Below are positions 52,089 to 56,960 of a stretch of 56,960 nucleotides of DNA, one piece after another (the stretch's first letter is position 1; each line of letters begins with the position of its first letter). This stretch comes from Lachnospiraceae bacterium (GTDB taxonomy: Bacteria; Bacillota; Clostridia; Lachnospirales; Lachnospiraceae): contig JAJQCQ010000018.1 of the NCBI GenBank assembly GCA_021202635.1, positions 1 through 56,960 on the forward strand. Direction: 5' to 3'. The notes below the pieces were generated by a model, which made no database searches, was not told where the DNA came from, and saw only the letters and a list, made by a program, of their open reading frames with translations. A program made the position numbers and the translations under genes.

Positions 52089-52092
52089 ACAT

Positions 52093-53256
52093 ATGAGAAA
52101 GAGACGAAAACGGATTCTGAAAAATATCGGTATGCTGCTGGCACTGGCTGTTCTGGTGCTGGCAGGCCTGTTTGTATTCCGGGTGAGCAATGTGACCGTG
52201 TCCGGCAACAGCCGTTACTCTTCAGAGCAGATTGAGGAAGGATTGCTGACCGATTTTTTTTCCAGGAATACGCTATGTCTCTGGTGGACTTATAAAGATG
52301 GGAGTATTCCCGATACCATGCCTTATCTGGAGAGTATGGAGATTACGGTCAATTCTCCTTTCTCCATTACCGTCACAGTCACGGAAAAAGAACTGGTCGG
52401 CTATTTTGACACCGGAAGCTATGTATATTTTGACGACAGCGGCGTGGTTCTGGAGATCACGGATACCATTTACAGCGACATACCGGTGATTACAGGGATC
52501 AGCCTCGGGGAAGTGACCCTGTACCAGAAAGCGCCGACAGAGAGCAGCTCTCAGCTCCGCACGATACTGACCCTGCTCGATCTGCTGGACTATCAGGGGC
52601 TGACGGCAAAGGAGATTCGCTTCTCGGATAATTCCGAGATTACCGTGACGATTGGCTATATCGACGTGATTCTTGGTCAGGATGAATATCTGGAAGAAAA
52701 AGTGGCTAACTTAAGAGCGATTCTCGACACGATGACAAGTACGACCGCCGGCACGCTGCATCTGGAAAACGTGACGGGGAAGAATGAGGACATTGTCTTT
52801 TCGCCTTCCGATGAGGTGATCGAAGAGACCGAGACCGAAACAGAGACGTCGGAAAACGACGGCTCGGAGGAAAGCACGGCGGCGGACACCTCCACGCTCG
52901 GCGGCGCCACTACGGACGGCAGCGCGGCCGGCACCACGGACAGCTCCGGAGAGGATGCCGCGGATGACGATTCGGGAAGCGACGATGCGGATTCGGCCGG
53001 CACCGCGGATGAAGACAGCGATGATTCTGCGGACGATGCGGATGATGCTTCCGATGAGGTGGTTTCCACCGCGGATGTGATGGCCTTCAACTCCAGCGGT
53101 CAGCTGATCCATCATGTATCGATTCAGGACGGCGTAGTGGTAGACTCCAGCGGAAATGCGGTGGACGGCTGCTATGTGAACGAGGATGGAAATATCGTGG
53201 ACGCTTATCAGAATATTATTGATCCGGTGACCGGGGATGCGCTGAACCTGCAGTAA
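52093..53256 (+). CDS. Cell division protein DivIB/FtsQ with an acidic linker and C-terminal module
   Basis: A protein of about 387 aa. Short basic cytoplasmic N-terminus, membrane segment at about 12-33, POTRA (FRVSNVTVSGNSRYSSEQIE) and beta domains to about 240. Then about 85 residues of nearly pure Asp, Glu, Ser, Thr, Ala and Gly, and finally a 46-residue module (about 331-376; AFNSSGQL at its start, DGVVVDSSGNA in the middle) that matches the tail of the division PBP (42668). ATG 52093 has GGTGA 5-6 bases upstream; an ATG at 52072 would overlap murA. DivIB helps recruit and control the FtsW-PBP pair. Confidence 0.9.
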   Translation: MRKRRKRILKNIGMLLALAVLVLAGLFVFRVSNVTVSGNSRYSSEQIEEGLLTDFFSRNTLCLWWTYKDGSIPDTMPYLESMEITVNSPFSITVTVTEKELVGYFDTGSYVYFDDSGVVLEITDTIYSDIPVITGISLGEVTLYQKAPTESSSQLRTILTLLDLLDYQGLTAKEIRFSDNSEITVTIGYIDVILGQDEYLEEKVANLRAILDTMTSTTAGTLHLENVTGKNEDIVFSPSDEVIEETETETETSENDGSEESTAADTSTLGGATTDGSAAGTTDSSGEDAADDDSGSDDADSAGTADEDSDDSADDADDASDEVVSTADVMAFNSSGQLIHHVSIQDGVVVDSSGNAVDGCYVNEDGNIVDAYQNIIDPVTGDALNLQ

Positions 53257-53261
53257 GCGCA

Positions 53262-53280
53262 GACTGTTCTGAACTTTACG
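53262..53280 (-). repeat. Short TTCAGAACAG repeat after divIB, minus orientation
   Basis: The reverse complement reads CGTAAAGTTCAGAACAGTC. It is a degenerate member of the GTAAC family, as at 40301-40320. Confidence 0.5.
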
Positions 53281-53300
53281 AAAAAAAAACAAGAAAAGAC

Positions 53301-53329
53301 TTGATAAATCCGGCGAGAAATTATATTAT
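53301..53329 (+). promoter_or_regulatory. Sigma-A promoter of ftsZ
   Basis: TTGATA (53301-53306), a 17-base spacer and TATTAT (53324-53329). It gives ftsZ its own transcript with a leader of about 65 bases. Confidence 0.85.
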
Positions 53330-53401
53330 AGAGTTTAGTATTGTACGCAGAAAGCATACATATACCGGATGTGCCGGACTTGCAAGAAGGAGGAAACACG
53401 G

Positions 53402-54571
53402 TTGTTAGAGATAATGTCAAATGAAACGGAATCCGCTGCGAAGATTATCGTGATCGGAGTGGGCGGCGCTGGAAATAACGCGGTGAACCGCATGGTGGAG
53501 GATACGATTGCCGGGGTAGAGTTTATCGGGATCAATACAGATAAGCAGGCACTGCTTCTGTGCAAGGCACCTTCGACGATACAGATTGGGGAGAAAGTGA
53601 CAAAGGGTCTTGGCGCGGGCGCCAGACCGGAGATCGGCCAGCAGGCGGCTGAGGAGAGTACCGAGGAGATTCGCCAGGCGATGCAGGGCGCGGATATGGT
53701 ATTTGTTACCTGCGGTATGGGCGGCGGTACCGGTACCGGTGCAGCTCCGGTAGTGGCCGGGATTGCGAAGGAGATGGGGATCCTCACGGTCGGCGTGGTG
53801 ACGAAGCCGTTCCGTTTTGAGGCGAAGACCCGTATGAATAATGCCCTGACGGGCATCGAGAAGCTGAAGGAGAATGTGGATACACTGATTGTGATCCCGA
53901 ATGATAAGCTGCTGGAGATTGTAGACCGCCGTACGACGATGCCGGAGGCATTGAAGAAGGCGGATGAGGTATTGCAGCAGGCGGTACAGGGCATCACAGA
54001 CCTGATCAATCTGCCGGCTCTGATTAACCTTGACTTTGCGGATGTGCAGACGGTTATGAAGGACAAGGGCATCGCGCATATCGGTATCGGCCAGTCCAAG
54101 GGCGACGACAAGGCGCTCGAGGCAGTGAAGCAGGCGGTATCGAGCCCGCTGCTGGAGACGACCATCGCGGGTGCGAGCCATGTGATTATCAATATTTCCG
54201 GAGATATCTCCCTCATCGACGCGAACGACGCGGCAAGCTACGTGCAGGAGATGACGGGCGACGATACGAATATTATTTTCGGTGCGATGTACGACGACAC
54301 CTACGCAGACGAGTGCAGCATCACGGTGATTGCGACCGGACTGGAAGATACCAGCGGCGCAAAGCAGGACAGGCCTGTGAGACGGAATTATTCATCCACG
54401 ACCTCGACCTCCTCTCACAGAGAGACGTCCACCGGTCCTTCTGCGTTCCCGAAGATGCCGAGCAACGTATCTCCGATCCGCAGCTCGTCTTCGTCCACCT
54501 CGACGCGCGTGCCGACCGGAAAGGTACAGGAGAAGGACATCCAGATTCCGGATTTCCTGCGCAGAAGCTGA
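53402..54571 (+). CDS. ftsZ: Cell division GTPase FtsZ
   Basis: A 389-aa tubulin-like GTPase that forms the Z ring. The GTP site [12 protein letters not shown] and the tubulin signature [10 protein letters not shown] are intact, as is the synergy loop region. The Ser/Thr-rich linker (about 325-375) ends in the partner-binding peptide [10 protein letters not shown]. The start is TTG at 53402: AAGGAGG lies 8 bases upstream and the product begins MLEIMSNE, like MLEF of B. subtilis. An in-frame ATG at 53369 has no ribosome site. A strong terminator closes the cluster. Confidence 0.97.
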   Translation: MLEIMSNETESAAKIIVIGVGGAGNNAVNRMVEDTIAGVEFIGINTDKQALLLCKAPSTIQIGEKVTKGLGAGARPEIGQQAAEESTEEIRQAMQGADMVFVTCGMGGGTGTGAAPVVAGIAKEMGILTVGVVTKPFRFEAKTRMNNALTGIEKLKENVDTLIVIPNDKLLEIVDRRTTMPEALKKADEVLQQAVQGITDLINLPALINLDFADVQTVMKDKGIAHIGIGQSKGDDKALEAVKQAVSSPLLETTIAGASHVIINISGDISLIDANDAASYVQEMTGDDTNIIFGAMYDDTYADECSITVIATGLEDTSGAKQDRPVRRNYSSTTSTSSHRETSTGPSAFPKMPSNVSPIRSSSSSTSTRVPTGKVQEKDIQIPDFLRRS

Positions 54572-54591
54572 TCGAAGCAAATATATGAATG

Positions 54592-54620
54592 AAAAAAGGG
54601 CTGCCGGGGCAGCCCTTTTT
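54592..54620 (+). terminator. Terminator of ftsZ
   Basis: GGGCTGCC (54598-54605) and GGCAGCCC (54608-54615), flanked by A and T tracts. It could work on both strands. Confidence 0.93.
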
Positions 54621-54639
54621 ATGCGCAGGGCAGGGCAAG

Positions 54640-54750
54640 GAATCTTGCGGCTAAAGCCGCACCCAGCCCGCGCAGGCGAGTAGGAGCCGACAAGCCGCCT
54701 CCTACTCGATCAGGGCAGCGAGAGGTAATTTCCGGCTGTCGCCGGATGCA
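54640..54750. repeat. Cluster of palindromes between ftsZ and aroE
   Basis: TGCGGC-TAAA-GCCGCA, GAGTAGGAG with CTCCTACTC around a CCG/GCCG core, and TCCGGC-TGTC-GCCGGA follow one another. They resemble the hairpin cluster at 16690-16776. Confidence 0.65.
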
Positions 54751-54759
54751 GCGCGAAAA

Positions 54760-55635
54760 TCACGCTTCCGGATCGCTGAAATATTTTGCGCGGATCGCCT
54801 CGACGGGCATATCCTGTCCGGTCCAGATGCGGAACGCGGCTTCCCCCTGGTAGAGGAGCATATAGAGACCGTTTGAGGTACGGCAGCCGATTTTGTCCGC
54901 TTCTTCGAGCAGCCGGGTGCGGCGCGGGTTGTAGATGATATCGGATACGGTCAGCTCCGGATGCAGACAGGAGAGATCGGCGATCGGCAGCCCATCAGTG
55001 TGCGGAGCCATCCCCACGGAGGTCGCGTTGGTCAGCAGAGAGCTGCCCTCCAGCGCCTGGCGGACGGCGGCCGGATCATTCAGGTCTGTCACGTCTGCTT
55101 TGCAGGAGGTCCCGGCATTGATCTGCTCCGCGAGCCGGATCGCGTTCGGGAAGGAGCGGCCATTTTTCCGGTTCAGAATGTGCAGGACGGGCACGCCGCT
55201 GAGAGCGGCCTGGACTGCGATGGAGGAGGCGGCGCCGCCCGCGCCGAGCAGACTCATCGCTCCGCCGGTAAAGTCATAGCCGATGCTCTGCATGGAATGG
55301 ATATAGCCGATCCCGTCTGTATTATAGCCGACCAGACGGCCGTCCTCATTTTTGACGGTGTTGACTGCGCCGATCATCCGGGCGGCGTCGGAAATGTCGT
55401 CGAGGTGCTCCATGATGCGCTCCTTGTCCGGCATGGTCAGATTAAAGCCAAAGACATTCATGTCGCGGAGAATCCGCACCATGGTGCCCAGATCGGTATG
55501 ACTGGTGTCAAAGCACAGATAGACATAGTCAATGTCCAGAAGCCGGAAAGATTCGTTGTACATAGCGGGAGAGATACTGTGTGCCACCGGCGAGCCAAGC
55601 AGGCAGCCGAGGCGTGTGTGACCGGAAATTTGCAT
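54760..55635 (-). CDS. aroE: Shikimate dehydrogenase
   Basis: A 291-aa NADPH-dependent enzyme that reduces 3-dehydroshikimate in aromatic amino acid synthesis. Shikimate site: HSISPAMYNESF (19-30), K71 (NLTMPDK), N92 and D107 (GYNTDGIG). The nucleotide site has LGAGGAASSIA. AGGAGG lies upstream of the ATG. It is divergent from aroD, which acts just before it in the pathway, so the 181-base gap may hold shared control. Confidence 0.95.
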   Translation of the reverse strand: MQISGHTRLGCLLGSPVAHSISPAMYNESFRLLDIDYVYLCFDTSHTDLGTMVRILRDMNVFGFNLTMPDKERIMEHLDDISDAARMIGAVNTVKNEDGRLVGYNTDGIGYIHSMQSIGYDFTGGAMSLLGAGGAASSIAVQAALSGVPVLHILNRKNGRSFPNAIRLAEQINAGTSCKADVTDLNDPAAVRQALEGSSLLTNATSVGMAPHTDGLPIADLSCLHPELTVSDIIYNPRRTRLLEEADKIGCRTSNGLYMLLYQGEAAFRIWTGQDMPVEAIRAKYFSDPEA

Positions 55636-55816
55636 GGGATGATGCCTCCTGATATTTTTTTGGATTGGTACAGATGGAGGAAGCGGCGTTCACCGTCTGT
55701 TACAGGTCGCACCCCATCTGACGATGATGAAAACTACACCTGCCACTATATCACAGGAGGGGTGGGATAGGCAAGCCTCTCCCCGGTGAAAAAGAAGAAA
55801 AGAAAGGAGAAAAACC

Positions 55817-56557
55817 TTGAATTATCATACAATTACAGTTCGAACTCTTACCCTTGGGGATGGGCGCCCCAAAATCTGTGTCCCGATCACCGCGCGTAAC
55901 CGGGCGGAGCTGGGAGAGCAGCTGTTGAAGGTCCGGGCGGTTCCCTGTGACATGGTAGAGCTGCGCGCGGATTATTATGAGGGAGACCCGATCGGGGAGC
56001 TGGCCGCGCTGCGTGAGCAGATGCCCAAGATGCCACTTTTGTTCACCTTCCGCACGAAGGCGGAGGGCGGAGAGCGTGCGATAGCACTGGAGGAATACGC
56101 TTCGCTGAATCGCCGGGCAGCCGCAGCAGCGGACCTGATTGATCTGGAATATCATCTGGGTGCGGAATTTCTGCGGGGACTCTGCCGGGAATTACAGGAG
56201 AGCGGAGTAAAAGTGATCGCTTCGTTTCATGATTTTCAAAAGACCCCGGAGGCGGATGCCCTGGTTCAGCTGCTCTGCACCATGCAGGAGCTGGGCGCGG
56301 ATGTGACGAAAGCAGCAGTGATGCCCCGAAAGGATGGAGACGTATGGACGCTTCTGCGGGCGGCGGCAGAGATGAAAGAACAGTATGCCGACCGACCTTA
56401 TATTATGATGTCCATGGGTCGTCTGGGCGGGATCAGCCGCCTGGCCGGGACGCTGACCGGGTCCGCTGTAACCTTTGCGACCGCCGCGGCCTCCTCCGCT
56501 CCGGGCCAGATGGACGCCAGACTGGTGGCGAGCGTCCTGGCAGCACTGGGAGAGTGA
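55817..56557 (+). CDS. aroD: 3-dehydroquinate dehydratase, type I
   Basis: A 246-aa Schiff-base enzyme that dehydrates 3-dehydroquinate to 3-dehydroshikimate. Catalytic K165 (ADVTKAAVMP) and H138 (SFHDFQKTP) are present, as is the substrate sequence VELRADYY. The start is TTG at 55817 with AAAGGAGA 6 bases upstream; there is no nearby in-frame ATG. Its last 14 codons are repeated just after the stop (56563-56604). Confidence 0.95.
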   Translation: MNYHTITVRTLTLGDGRPKICVPITARNRAELGEQLLKVRAVPCDMVELRADYYEGDPIGELAALREQMPKMPLLFTFRTKAEGGERAIALEEYASLNRRAAAAADLIDLEYHLGAEFLRGLCRELQESGVKVIASFHDFQKTPEADALVQLLCTMQELGADVTKAAVMPRKDGDVWTLLRAAAEMKEQYADRPYIMMSMGRLGGISRLAGTLTGSAVTFATAAASSAPGQMDARLVASVLAALGE

Positions 56558-56604
56558 CCGTTACTGGCAGCGAGCGTCCTGGAAGCGCTGGGAGAATGAT
56601 CGCG
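56521..56604 (+). repeat. 42-bp tandem duplication of the 3' end of aroD, stop codon included
   Basis: ACTGGTGGCGAGCGTCCTGG starts copy 1 (56521) and ACTGGCAGCGAGCGTCCTGG starts copy 2 (56563). The period is exactly 14 codons. Both copies translate to a version of SVLxALGE plus a TGA stop. Confidence 0.88.
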
Positions 56605-56743
56605 ACCGGTCACAATCCGTTAAAAGTTGAAAACGCAGTGATTACAGGCATCCGGTCGAAAGATGCTCCTTTCTGTCTTATTTTCATAGAGAATGTCGTA
56701 AAAAAAATCGAATAAGCCCCCTGGTTTTGACAAAATGTGAACC

Positions 56744-56788
56744 CTCCGCGGAGTATACTGGCAACAGATACGGCCGCGGAGTTTTTTT
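56744..56788 (+). terminator. Terminator-like inverted repeat after aroD
   Basis: CTCCGCGG (56744-56751) and CCGCGGAG (56774-56781) are perfect arms followed by T7. The loop is long (22 bases). The 56605-56743 stretch before it holds no gene. Confidence 0.7.
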
Positions 56789-56804
56789 CGGTATGCAAAA
56801 AACG

Positions 56805-56856
56805 GTAACGATTCAGAACCGCAGGCCGCAGACCGCCTGCCGCTCTGAGTGATTAC
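56805..56856 (+). repeat. Dispersed GTAAC...GATTAC repeat with a GCAGGC hairpin
   Basis: GTAACGATTCAGAACCGC and then GCAGGC/GCCTGC arms. Bases 56811-56840 recur at 56913-56942 with one change, 102 bases on. Confidence 0.8.
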
Positions 56857-56874
56857 AAAAAAGCTGTTTCGGAA

Positions 56875-56942
56875 TTACTGGTCATACCTGTAAGGGTAAA
56901 AATAACGTAACTATTCAGAACAGCAGGCCGCAGACCGCCTGC
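56875..56942 (+). repeat. Mosaic repeat: GGTCACACC left half joined to the GTAAC/GCAGGC element
   Basis: The left half (TTACTGGTCATACCTGTA, then GGTAAAAATAA) matches 496-535. The right half (GTAACTATTCAGAACAGC on to GCCTGC) matches 56805-56840. The window ends 18 bases later without a further gene. Confidence 0.78.
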
Positions 56943-56960
56943 GATGCAGGCTATATGCCG

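Noticed and set aside
1-56960. tRNA, rRNA or CRISPR loci
   Set aside because: No cloverleaf, rRNA core sequence or regularly spaced repeat array was seen in any gap.

Overview
The window looks like a chromosomal piece of a spore-forming, gut-type Clostridia (Bacillota, most likely Lachnospiraceae). The evidence is a Firmicutes-type division and cell-wall (dcw) cluster, sporulation genes (spoIIID, a SipL-like DUF3794/LysM protein, a SpoVD-like PBP), strong Shine-Dalgarno sites, near-consensus sigma-A promoters, and families common in that group (DUF6809, PrcB-like lipoprotein, YesM/YesN with a DUF3502 solute-binding protein). This is inferred from gene content only; no database was searched.

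Layout. 1-5.3 kb: a hybrid IS110/HD gene remnant, then a 1555-aa exported protein with two complete arylsulfate sulfotransferase units. 5.6-14.5 kb: a DUF4143 ATPase, an Rpn nuclease remnant, plsC, malQ, a PrcB-like lipoprotein, the SipL-like protein, hisH-hisF and ung. 14.5-19.1 kb: an MFS transporter, a zinc phospholipase-C-like protein and an XRE regulator, each broken by a one-base shortening of a homopolymer, plus small regulators and hypothetical genes. 19.3-22.5 kb: an A/T-richer defence-type module, an OLD-like ATPase next to the AbiEi/AbiEii toxin-antitoxin pair, with a clear double-operator promoter. 22.9 kb: spoIIID. 23.3-37.5 kb: a beta-glucan utilisation locus. On the minus strand lie GH30, GH5, a YesN-type response regulator (frameshifted), a YesM-type kinase, two ABC permeases and a solute-binding protein with a twin-arginine signal; on the plus strand lie GH3 and a PfkB-family kinase. 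37.5-40.2 kb: a family-6 uracil/hypoxanthine-DNA glycosylase, ychF and lgt. 40.4-54.6 kb: mraZ-rsmH-ftsL-pbp-spoVD-like-mraY-murD-ftsW-murA-divIB-ftsZ. 54.8-56.6 kb: divergent aroE and aroD.

Working together. The glycan locus reads as one circuit. The YesM kinase and YesN regulator probably sense a beta-glucan fragment and switch on the importer; GH30, GH5 and GH3 cut the glycan and the PfkB kinase may trap a released sugar. The dcw cluster makes lipid I precursors (MurA, MurD, MraY) and the septal machine (FtsL, FtsW, PBPs, DivIB, FtsZ); murG, murB, murC, murE and murF are not in it.

Main points of interest: (1) a gap-free 46-residue C-terminal module shared by the division PBP and DivIB; (2) a tandem arylsulfate sulfotransferase with both active sites apparently intact; (3) ftsW readable in full only from a CTG start; (4) families of short palindromic repeats scattered between genes, some supplying a gene's stop codon or C-terminal tail; (5) four genes broken by single-base losses in homopolymers, which look more like sequencing error or phase variation than old decay; (6) the AbiE double operator.
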